Assembly: GCA_002812745.2 (NCBI GenBank)
Contig: NCSJ02000060.1
Location: 101,164 to 165,163, forward strand
Reading direction: 5' to 3'
DNA length: 64,000 bases
DNA from: Scytalidium lignicola
Taxonomy: Eukaryota > Ascomycota > Leotiomycetes
Shown: positions 34,125 to 44,794 of the stretch, one piece after another
Layout of the letters: each line of letters starts with the position of its first letter
Numbering within the stretch: position 1 is the first letter of the stretch
The notes under the pieces: generated by a model
Seen by the model: only the letters and a program-made list of their open reading frames with translations
Told to the model about the DNA's origin: nothing
The model's database searches: none
Position numbers and translations under genes: made by a program

Positions 34125-36139
34125 CTACCCCATATTCCGCAGTGCGTGATTCCTTTGGATCTCTTCTGCGAGAAGTTGCATCCCTCGATCTGCAACTGTT
34201 ATAATCCTCTGGAGCTCCTTCAACGCCTGCTCGTTATGGTTGAAGAAGTATCCATCGATGCACCGCTTGAAGTGAGAGGTCGTGTTGTGCTTGCGCTGGA
34301 ATGTCTCCGCATCGTAGTCCCCCCTCTTGACTTTGTTTGTATTCACGATTTTGGTCGCCGTAGTCGTACCATCTACTGCTCGTATTTGGTATGGTCCTTG
34401 CTCGGCAGACGAAGCACTGGTCGTGCTCAGCGTACCCGATGTTGAGAGTATGCCTTCTGCAGCTGATTGCTCATCTATCGCTCTTGAACCTGTGAATATC
34501 GATAAATCTTCGCTGTTTGTGAGAGCTCCCGCCGGCGATGTTTCAACACCAGTATTGCTGGGACTTGAAACATATAGATGTCCGGTCTCATTGCTTACTG
34601 CAAGAGCCGTTTCTAAGACAGAGCCAGAACTACTGGACATCGAGATATCCTCGCCAGCAGAACCTGATACACCGGTTTGGGACACCTTCTCCACTAGCCT
34701 GGGAACTTCAGGAGCAATCCCGAGAGCGGCTTCCACAAAACGTTGATCGAATGACCGATTTAGTGGATTTGGGTCAGTCAAATCGTAGTTAGGCCATGGA
34801 GAATTCCGATCTACGTCGAAGTCATCATATCCAAGCCCCGTAGCTCGTAGAATATCCAATTTCAAATTCTTGTTCCTCCGTATTTCATCGGCGATCCAAA
34901 TACATTTCTCTGGTTTCCTCACATCAGGCCCATGCCCTATCCATAGACATGTCCTTTCTTTGTCCGCTGAACCAAAGATCTTGATGTAGACTTCGTTGAG
35001 GTATAATTCCCTTAGGGAATGTGCATTGATGTCCAGAAGACTCATCAATGCAACTGGATCCATATCCACACGTTTCAGCTCCAAGTACCGGAGATTGGTA
35101 GGTGCTGGGGCTCCAAGTGTTATATCATACGGCAACGATCGCATCTGCCATTCATTGTACGGTGTGAATGGCACTTCCACCGTATGCTTCCTTGAAGCGT
35201 CTCTCTTTACATTCCATCCAATTATACATAAACTCTCGAGATAAGCAGCTTTTTGTATCAGGAACCATAGGTTTCGGGTAAATAAAGTCATAGGAGACGT
35301 CCTGCTCTCCTGTCTTTTAATTGATATGACCAAATTCTTTAGCTCTGAAAATACCTTCAAGGTATTGCTGACATCAACCGGGTTGTTGCATATCTTATTC
35401 AGCGTCGTATCGCTGACATGGTCTATAACAAGGGTCTCGATCGGTCTGTACTCTTCTGGTCGTTGAGCAACACAAGCAAATGTGGTCGCGAGGAGGATGG
35501 TAGAGGTATGACTTGTCCTTCCAACTACTTGAAATGGAAGATTCAACTTTAATCTCGTGAGGTTCGGTGTGGCCAAGAGCACTTTGTTCATTCTTTCTCG
35601 ATAATCTGTCTCATCAAACGTGGATTGATTCATGCAATAACGGCCGAGAGATTCAAGAAGCGGCCCCATTTCGGGAACTTTAACCATGATGCCGTGGAAT
35701 ACTTCGTTGAGGCGGGTTATTTCTTCTGCAAAACATTGATGCATCAGTATATATTCAATGCAGTTATCTATATAAACTATAAAGCAGTTGGGCTGTAAGA
35801 CGAGCGACTATTGGAGATGCCGTGGCGAACACAACTACGGAGATGACCTGGGTACAACGCAGGAAAGAACACACCTGCATCTCTGATAACCATCATATCG
35901 ACATATATTGCATTACAAATGGAGCCAACTCTTTCGAGAGCTTCAATTGCAGGCGTATCACCAGTGCGGAGGAATCGTGAAAACTCGAGCTGGACGGTCT
36001 TGAACACATAGGGTTTCAGGGCAGCATCAAAGGCCTTGCATACACGCCGTAAGGATAAGATGATATTCTTCTCGCATCGACACATTCGAACATCCCATAA
36101 GAGGATCAGTTCCAATAGCTCTCGTGGAAGGCTGTCCAT
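34125..36139 (-). CDS. F-box protein, 621 aa
   Basis: Two minus-strand exons, 36139-35875 and 35725-34125, separated by a 149-nt intron (GTGTGT...TTTGCAG), phase 1. The first exon opens with MDSLPRELLELILLW ... SLRRVCKAFDAALKPYVFKTV, a clear F-box at residues 1-45. The next 330 residues have leucine-rich, repeat-like character (LLATPNLTRLKLNL, LRYLELKRVDMDPVALMSLL, SLRELYLNEVYI) typical of fungal F-box proteins with a C-terminal solenoid. The last 200 residues are Ser/Thr-rich and end in a helical EEIQRNHALRNMG tail. Expected role is an SCF substrate receptor; the target is unknown. It resembles large lineage-specific fungal F-box families more than conserved housekeeping ones. Confidence 0.85.
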
Positions 36140-36915
36140 GATGAGAGCCTTGGCGGCCGCAAGGCCGAAGAGCGGCTTCGCTCCTTTGTCTGATAAATCA
36201 ATATGTAGTGTGATATGAGCCGGGATTTTAGATCCTGCTTCACCAACGAATCCCGTTCCTAAGCGCAGATTGTGGATTTGGGATTTTGCGGTGAAGAGCT
36301 ATCACATGTAGGCCTCTCAAGATAAAGTTGACGTTGAGCAAGACGTGTCGAAGCTCCAAGGCTGGCGACTCGCTTAGATTGTGTCTTCCGGCACTAGTCC
36401 GTTTGAGCAAATTATCCCCTGACACGGTCTATATCACGTGAGCAAACTTTTCATTATTCCTTGCAGAGATGGCGTCACACGTTGATGTTCCGAAAACGAG
36501 TCTCTGCTTGGGCAACATCTCTATTGCCGACGGACTGATCTCCTGTCAACATCAAATCTGAATACCTTTTCCCTGTATTCCAATGATATCCCAATGATGG
36601 CTAGAAGATCCCGATGGACACCCAATTTCAGGGAAATTTACCACTCTCCCGATCTCAAAAAGGCTGAGCAACCTAAGTATTTTGTGATGCGACTTTCGGT
36701 GGAGTAGAACATGTCCAACGGTACATTTTAATCAGCTGGGGGAGGAAATCTCGTTCCAGCTCATGTTGAATGGGGCCAGATGCGTATAAATCGGAGGAGT
36801 TCTTTATGTCGTTTGGCAAGCACAACTAGGCTGTGAATTGTTAGATTTCTGGCAACAGCATACGGTGTAAAGACGTTATATGACGACGGTACGGAAGTAC
36901 TTGTGCCGGAAGGTC

Positions 36916-37054
36916 TACTGTGGTGTTGGGATAAATAATTCACCCCCTAGTAAGTGGCAAAGCCCAGATTCTAGCCATGTTATTGGTCAGGACCCCATCT
37001 AGCGAGACGGATAGACTTGCTAGGGGGTGAATTATTTATCCAAACACCACAGTA
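36916..37054. repeat. 39-bp near-perfect inverted repeat, 61-nt loop
   Basis: The left arm 36916-36954 matches the reverse complement of 37016-37054 with two mismatches in 39 bp; both arms contain GGATAAATAATTCACCCCCT. It could be terminal repeats of a miniature element, a remnant of a palindromic insertion, or a hairpin. The 61-nt interior is unrelated to any family known to me. Confidence 0.9.
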
Positions 37055-37399
37055 TCCATCCAAGACATCATCGTGTTGTAAAATGATTAGCTGTTTCTCC
37101 GTACCTGGAGCCTTCAAGCATGGACCTCCAGCTGATCCTGCACCGTTGCTTAGACTTTGGACTTTGTTAAAATTACGGAGCATCGAGTGGCGGAGCCAAG
37201 CCGCTTCCTGCAAGCTAACGAGAAAAAAATACGAGGCTTGACTTTGTCGATGAGATTTCCCGGTAGTTGAGGCTCCGAGGCAGTCTTAAAATAATTCAAG
37301 TCGAAGTCATGACGGGGTTCGGATGCCCTAAGAAAAGTGATACTTGTTTTATGCGCAACATGATCTATAGAGAGCGAGTCATATAGGGTTAAACTCTCA

Positions 37400-37432
<33 letters not shown>
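37400..37432 (+). repeat. (GTC)n microsatellite
   Basis: About eleven GTC units. In one minus frame it would read poly-Thr, but that frame has no other coding support. Confidence 0.9.
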
Positions 37433-37433
<1 letters not shown>

Positions 37434-38778
37434 GCAAGAAGAAAATGTCCAGTATTACCGAAGGATGCTGATGGTATTCGATCTGCCAACCAGGACTACC
37501 CAAAAAAGGGTTCATCAGAGAGATTCGACCCCACTACTGTACTGTTCGGTGGAGGGCTAAGTTGCACATAAGAATGTAAGAACGCCTCCACGTTGTGTCA
37601 CTGCCTTTTCTCGTTTGCCAAGGAGAAAGAGGAGTCTTTTGCCATCGAGACATGAAGCTGGAGGAACCGAGCAAGTACTGTAGTTCTGTAATTCTAGTCG
37701 TGCCAAGGCCTCGTCGAGAGTCTCATGCTCAAACCACCGTTATCCGTTGCCATCCTGCGCGAGGGCCACGACGCCGTGATCGCGCTGGACAGCGCTACTT
37801 TAGAAGGGCGTTGGTTCCGAAGTAGGACAAAGGTTCGCGGTCCCACGTCCGGCACATCCGCCCCGGGAGATTGAGGTGATTGAGGTGAATCAGGAGCCTC
37901 GAAAACCGGCTGGAGTTGTGGTTTGCGTATGAAAGGTACGTTGCTCGTGCGAGGACTCGTAGGCCAACTCGGGAAGCCACCAGAGAGCGGTCCAATGGTC
38001 CAACGGTACGAAGTACGCTGCCACTACAGTACTTCTATTTCTTTCACTTCTGATTGCCAAGGGCTGTTGGTTTTATTAGCTGAGCACCGTGAGGTTGGTG
38101 GGGATCCCACGGCCGTACATACACAGTAATGTGTACAGGTAAGCGGCTCGTCGTCAGCCCTCTGATGTTCATCATCATGTCTCCCCCCTGGACTGCCCGT
38201 TTCTAGCGTCACTGCTGCTGCTGCTGCACGGTATCATCGTACATTGCCCGGGTGTGGATAATTATAGATCGCACACTCATCCACGCATCCACGCATCACC
38301 GTCAGAATCATTTTTCTGCTCTTGCTCCTGCTCCTGTGCTGACTTCTCTCTTCCCTATATTCTGCTCGTTAATTGTTGCACGATTACCCTGGGTGCATAG
38401 CTCCCTATCCTGGCCCTTCTCACTTCAAACCTGCGACAGCAACCAACTTCAAACTTCATCCCGTCTGCCCGTGCTGATCCCTCTTCTTCTCGACTCTCAC
38501 CTCTCTCGCCGCCTCAACTGACATAGTAAACACCCTGAATCATTCGGCCTTAGACCCACTCACCGAAATCAAGGCCTCAGATAAAATCTACGAATTCGCT
38601 TACGCCAACAAACCCTTTCTTTGCTAGGCTTTCGAGGTCAGAAGAGCCTCGAAGCAACTCTGCCGGCCAGAGCACAAAGTCAAGGTCAATTCCCTCAGCT
38701 CGTCACTCACGCATCTTGAGAGGCAGGCTTCCAATGTGTGCCCGTATATAATTGCTAGCTTTTGCAGCTCAAGCTGCT

Positions 38779-41700
38779 ATGCATGGACCGGTATTGACCA
38801 TGACCACGGTCTTCGAGGCCAATTCCGGCTTCTCTCGCTCGCATTCAACCTCGATTCTGCCACCTTTGGATCTCAATCAGCCTGCCGCGAGTCAGACCGA
38901 GGACTTGCCACGATCTGCCAGTTTCAACCAGCTTCCTATCTTTGTGGACCCTTTCAACGACAAAGACAAAGACAAGCAGGTACAGTTGCCAAGCTCAGCT
39001 GTGTTACCCTCAGCTCCTCCGGCAGACGACAAACAACCAGCAGTGACTACTATACAAGACGGACAACCTCTGGATAGTCCAATAAAGGATCCTACTGAGA
39101 AGCAGGAAAGGGTGGGCAGGAGGAAATCTTTGGTTATAAGATCGAAATCATGGGTACAGAGGACAAAAGCTTCTCCAGAGCGGCAAAGCCCCCAGGAACC
39201 TGGCAATTCGAGTCCTAATGATGCACCACCAGTTCCAGCAATCACGAAAGCCGGACGAGAAAAGAACAAGATTGTGACGGGAACATTAGCTTCACTCGCT
39301 CGCAAATCGTGGATCACGTCATCCAGGTCTCCCTCTCCGAGTCCATCTAAAGCCAAGGTTAATGGAAATAATGGACTCAACGAAGAATCGTCAAATACAG
39401 CTCCAAATGGAGCATCTGGGTTGGGATCTCGTGCTTCTCTGGGGCCAATACCACAACTTGAACCGCTGGGGAAACTATCAGAGAGTCCTCCAAATGGATC
39501 ATCTAAGGGCACACGGCTTCAGAAGATGAAGCAAAGACCTCAGAGTACAATGATGAATTTTGTAGCCGAATCGGAAAACTCGTCCACGACTAGTTTACCT
39601 CTAAGTTCCGTAGAGAATCGATCGACTCCTAGAACCTCAACGGACAAAGTTGGATCGCTAAGGGGGATTGAAAAGTTACAGCAGTTTACGCATACGATAC
39701 CTTCCCGACGAGATGAGTTGTACTCGGCATTTCGCTCTCTTGACAATGACTACATGAAGTTTCAGAGTAAAAGCTGGTCTTTGAAAACGAACGTAGTTCG
39801 TTCCTCCCTGCTTCCTTTTCTTCGAAATTATGCGACACACCCATCAAATTTAACTCTTCGCCCCGAGGATGTCGAGAGGCGTGTTGAGATCCTGAATAAA
39901 TGGTGGAATGGACTCCTAGACCTGCTGGATAGTCGACAGACACAAACGATCTCTGGAGTAGACCGTCCTGTTATCCTGGATGCCATAACTGGAATTATGA
40001 CGAGACCAGAGTGGAGATTAAACCCAGCTCTTGTTTCATCAGTCGAAGGATCACCGAATAGATCCCCTGACCGGAAAGAATTAACCAAACGGAAATCCAT
40101 GAACTCTCTTGCTTCTTCTGGGTCCCAATTTCTGACCGAATCTGTCTTCCATAATATCCGCAATCTGTTTATTCAGAATCTCCTAACTCAAATGTGTCTA
40201 GTCGTCGATAAAATGTGCTTGAGACATGCCCCAGCTAGTCTGGTGATATTTTGCGGCAAGGCTACTGCTTTTGCATTCATGTTCGTCCCTGGGATTGCAG
40301 ATCTTTTGGTCAGACTCTGGAGATTGCAACCTGAGACAATAAAGCGTGTGGCAGATGCGTTCGAATTGCCTAAACGCCCGAATAGAATTGAGGACGACGA
40401 GGTGATCTCTGCGTTTCCAGTACATCTCCGAGGCCTGGGTTGGACATCGGTGAAAATGATGGCCAATAACTTACGCCAAAAAGCCGAGATACCTATCCTG
40501 ACGAAAAATACATCATGGGATGGACCATGGCTGTCTCGATGGAGTGGTCGAGATACTGACTTGTTCTATGTCTTCGCCAAACACTATCACCTTCTGGCCA
40601 GCGAATTTATCTCCCCGGATCTCGCATTTTCAGATAAAGCTCGCGCTCCAGGTATGCCCGTTTATTCACATCGAAATTCTAAGCTGATCATTCTTGCACA
40701 GGTTTTGTCTTAGTCAAGGCTCAACTATTGGTCAATCTAGACTCTACTATCCATAGACTCCCCGCAGCTGAACCGCCTCCAATATCATTTGAAGATGTCC
40801 TTACGGGAGCCGATGCTACTGCCACTGCGCTGCCATTACCCACGAATAATTCACCAAGACTTATGGCCGAGAACCGTTTAATTATGCTTCTAAGAGACTT
40901 TATGTCTGATCGACCTTCAGATACTGAATCTGCCCGGTTGACTTTCGCTGAAGCCTTTTCTAAAGTTATGCAGGCGTCAGCTAAGAAAACGTCTATATTT
41001 GACCATGGTGCTTGCTTCACCCTGTGCGATTTCATGGAAGAAGCTCTCCCTCTATTTATTCGTTTCCACAATGCTCATTGCACTGAATCTGACTTTGTCG
41101 AGTGGCCCTTCTGGTTGGAAGTTTGTAGGAAGATGCTTGAGAGCCAAAATAGCATGTCTGAAATCCGGTTATTCTCCTTCATCTTCGGAGTATGGAACTT
41201 GGTCGCTAATGACGAACGGCAAAAGGAAGCTATCTGTCTCGATTGGCTTCTTACCGAGGAAGTATTTGACAAATTCTTCAATCACTGGTGTCCAATGGTG
41301 AGAGCATACTACATGCGATTACTATGTTGGCGGATCTGTCGTGATGAGGGGGAGACTGGGAGACTTGATACGTAAGCCTCTTTTAACGTAACTAGGACTC
41401 GCGACTTTCAAGCTAATATAAATCAGGAAAATTTTCTGCACTGTCTTAACGCGCTTGAATTTAACCTGGGCTCATTACCTGTATCTCAAGAAAACTGCTG
41501 AGGAATCACATCTTGTCCCTCCCTCCATTGAACCTTGCCCACCAGCTCCAAGTCGTCGGCTCTTGATCATTCGCAACGACACCCAAGCGCCAGCCAGCAA
41601 CCTCTTCCTTGGTTTTGATGGTATCGTGGCCAGTTCTGCAGGGTCTACATCCAAGGAAACTGCTTATAAACGTCATTCAGTTCTTGCGGAACTTTCTAAG

Positions 41701-42345
41701 CTTGAAATGAATGACACTACGCCGAAGCTAACCGCTGATTCAGCTCCGCCATCTAATTCAGGTAAGAGGAGGTGGACCTTTATGGGCAAAATGCTTCCTT
41801 CTTCTTTGTCAAGTAGCACTTCGGATAACTCTTCAGGAAAGAGTGGCAGCCCAACAAGGACCCTTGAGGATGCCCGCCGAGAAACTGCCATTGCTAGATC
41901 TGCGAGCAAGGCTGGGGCACGGTCAAGAGCAAGTTCGACTGAGAGTGATACACCTCCTGCCACCGGGACACATCGGGCATTTTCATTCAAGTTTTCTTTG
42001 GAGTGGGCCCCGCACATGAATCAGGCACAGCAGCAGAAAAAGTATGCAATGTTGGCGAATGGAAATCCAAGGCGCTTGCATCCCCCGAGGTTACCATCGC
42101 CAGCTCAAGCATGGGTTGCTTCGAATGTTCCGAACATGTGCAATGAGGTAGCACCAACGGACCCAAAAGACGCAAAAAGGATACCTGCAACTGCTAGATA
42201 TGCTGGGCGTTCACTAGCAGAGTGGGCATTAATTGTTTCGGAGTGTAATAATTTCGCTGAAAGAAGAAAGGGTGAGGGCGTTCCGGGATTACGGTGGATT
42301 GAAGTTCCAACATTAAGGGTTGAGGGATTCCGCCGACTCAGTTGA
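38779..42345 (+). CDS. DUF1765 / UPF0592 family protein
   Basis: Three exons, 38779-40651, 40702-41371 and 41427-42345, give 1153 aa; intron phases agree and rejoin RAPG-FVLVKAQLL and GRLDT-KIFCTVL. Residues 1-300 are disordered, Ser/Pro-rich and basic. Residues about 305-885 form a helical conserved region (RDELYSAFRSLDNDYMKFQSKSW, SLLPFLRNYA, MCLRHAPASLVIFCGKATAFAFMFVPGIADLLVRLW, LRGLGWTSVKMMANNL, FDHGACFTLCDFMEEALPLF, AYYMRLLCWRICR) typical of the fungal DUF1765 family. The function is unknown; fission yeast members are named UPF0592 membrane proteins. The tail is Ser-rich, with FKFSLEWAPHMNQ and FAERRKGEGVPGLRWIEVPTL near the end. The start is the first ATG of the frame (38779); ATG 38800 is equally possible. 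Confidence 0.88.
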
Positions 42346-42837
42346 TAATACTTTTACTCTTTTTGGATAATTTTTTCCCCTTCCTGTGGCTAAGGACATG
42401 TTTGGTATGGGTATATATGGAAGCAAATATAAGGTCTAAACGGAAAGTACGTGAAGATACATATGGTGTTATTTTGTGCATAGCGCTGGAGTTTTAAGTT
42501 GGGCTTCTTATACCTTGTGTAAAATAAGTTACTGGAATAGTTAATACGTGACTTTGGCCTAATTACTCAGACATCAATTCGGACAATCATAAATTGTTAC
42601 ATTTTAATGAACGTGAGATGTTTGGATTGATCGAGACCAGTCTGTATGTGGAGGCTAATCGGGCTGAGCCTTGACGTTGCGCTAACCAATAGCATAGTGT
42701 TCTCTTCGCTGCCCGCCAAAAACTCCCCCACCAAAGCCTAGTTGAGGGAATCTGTTACCACCGAATTCTTTGAACTTCTCCAACACCCAGATTTCCAACA
42801 GCCTTGCTAGATCTACACACAAAGTAACTGTCGCAAT
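42346..42837. other. Spacer between DUF1765 gene and SGT2
   Basis: About 490 nt, AT-rich terminator then SGT2 promoter. No gene seen. Confidence 0.55.
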
Positions 42838-44086
42838 ATGGTAAGAGATGTTTGCTTGAACGTTGTTAGAACCATCTTGCTAACGAATATCCTCTCCCAA
42901 AAAAGGCGACATCAACCAAGCAGCGTTTAGCGCTAGCAATCATCGACTTCCTAAACACCTCCCTCGAAGATGGCACCCTCACAGTCGATGACCGCGAATC
43001 TATCGAGGTCGCCACATCCTGCATTTCCGAATCCTTCAAGGTAGATCCAACAGCCAACAAAGAACCCTCCGACCAATCCCTCCTCCAGATCTACGGTGTC
43101 TATGAGAAGCTCAAGAGCAAGACCTCAGGAGGAGCATCAGCGGCAGCAGAGAAGTCCTCACCAAACGCAGCGACCTCAGAGCCAACCGAAGAGCAAAAGA
43201 AAGAAGCCGACGGACTAAAGAGCAAAGGCAACGCAGCCATGGCCAAGAAGAACTACCCGGAAGCAATCGAGCTATACACCAAAGCCCTCGAACTCATCCC
43301 CAGCAACCCCATCTTCCTCTCGAACCGCGCGGCCGCGTATTCCGCTTCGCGGAACCACGAGTCTGCTATGATCGATGCCGAGGCTGCGGTCAAGGCGGAT
43401 CCCAAGTACACGAAAGCTTGGTCGCGCTTGGGATTCGCGCGTTTTGCGTTGAATGATCCCAGGGGTAGCATGGAGGCGTATCAGAAGGGGATTGAGTACG
43501 AAGGGAATGGCGGTAGTGATGCTATGAAAAAGGGGTATGAGACTGCGAAGAAGAGGGTGGAGGAAATGGAAGATGAGGACGGCGAGGGAGGGGAGACGGG
43601 TTCTCGAGGTGCTGGCGGCGGTGGTGGTGGGATGCCAGATCTCTCCAGCTTGGCGAGTATGTTTGGCGGTGGTGGAGCTGGAGGAGGTGGTGGTGGAATG
43701 CCGGATTTGAGCTCTATCATGAGTAATCCTATGTTTGCGAACATGGCGCAGAATATCATGAGCAATCCTGATATGATGAATAATATTATGAGTAATCCTA
43801 GGTTACGGGAGATGGCGAATCAGTTTGGCGGCGCGGCGGTGGAGGAGGAGGAGGAGCGGGAGCTGGAGCTGGAGGCGGTGGAGGTGGGATGCCGGATTTG
43901 TCTACTTTGATGCAAGATCCAAGCATTGCTGAGCTGTAAGTTTTTTTCCCTTTTTATGGCCAATTTTTCTCTGGAATTATTTGTAGTTTGCTGACCGTTT
44001 CTTATTTACACAGGGCTAGAAATATGATGGGTGGTGGCGCTGGACGTGGTGGAGCTGGAGCCGGAGCCGGACGTGGCTCACAGTAA
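42838..44086 (+). CDS. SGT2: Sgt2-like TPR co-chaperone, apparent frameshift in the Gly-rich tail
   Basis: Exon 1 is just the ATG (42838-42840); an intron 42841-42905 leads to exon 2 (42906-43935), then exon 3 (44014-44086). The N-terminal dimerisation helix (STKQRLALAIIDFLNTSLEDG) binds Get4-Get5; three TPRs follow (KSKGNAAMAKKNYPEAIELYTKALEL; NRAAAYSASRN; KAWSRLGFARFALND), which bind Hsp70/Hsp90 tails. Then MPDLSSL-type repeats and NPMFANMAQNIMSNPDMM carry the client-binding Met-rich region. Sgt2 hands tail-anchored proteins to the GET pathway. The frame is broken near 43826-43860: the third MPDLS repeat (from 43889) and the C-terminus NMMGGGAGRG..GSQ lie in a different frame, a net one-base loss. 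No legal intron repairs it. An assembly error in a GC-rich repeat is likeliest; otherwise the protein ends at 43910. Confidence 0.9.
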
Positions 44087-44794
44087 TTCTCTTATATTTC
44101 TATATATTAAACATAGGATACGATACCTTGGTTTTTGGCTATGCGAATGATGATGAATAGACTAAAATAAAACTTTTGTCGGATATGAAAAATGTCAATT
44201 TAACAGCGGCACGACTCTTTCCCACGTGCTTGGGGAAGTTTTAGTGATCCTTGTCGTACTATCTCCTCCCGCTTTACTCAACACGTATCTCGTAAAGCCT
44301 TAAATAGAATCTTAATGTTAACCTTTGGAGAGAAGATAATAATAAATGTAAACCTGACTCCCTGTCATTCACCACAGTAACAAAACATTGCACGTGCACA
44401 GTTATAATTTCTTATTGAATATTTATTAGGAGTGCTATTTACCCTAGCTATTCTCCTCAACTATAATTACTAGAAGCGAATTATCAATAAGACTAGACTA
44501 GCCAGTCTTGTCTGGGTATAATGCATCCCGAAACGCCTTGTAGTAAGCCCCCCTTTTAAAGCCCTAGTAGAATTCATGGGATCTGTAAAAGATCATGCAT
44601 TTCAGACGTAAAGNAAAAAAAAGGAAGAAATGTAAGAACCATGCATCAGCGACGGCTCAATGTAGCTCTGCCAAATGACAGTCATGACCATAATAATAGC
44701 CATGATTTTGAAAATGCCATAGAAAAAGGCAAGAAAATGAAAAGAAAAGAAAAGAAAAGTAGGCGAATTGCCAACTAGGTCTTAAGAAGATTGA
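44087..44794. other. Convergent 3' region
   Basis: About 700 nt between SGT2 and the zinc-finger gene, both ending toward it. AT-rich with an N at 44614 beside an A-run and AAAAG repeats near 44735-44760. No gene seen. Confidence 0.6.

Larger units (their letters stand above)
36140..38778. other. Long divergent spacer with an inverted repeat
   Basis: About 2.6 kb between the divergent F-box and DUF1765 genes. It contains a 39-bp inverted repeat (36916-37054), a GTC microsatellite (37400-37432), CTGTACTGT near 37537, and a CT-rich leader from about 38300 leading to the DUF1765 start. The sequence before 38779 ends in TTTTGCAG, so a leader intron may end there. No conserved open frame found. 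Confidence 0.6.
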
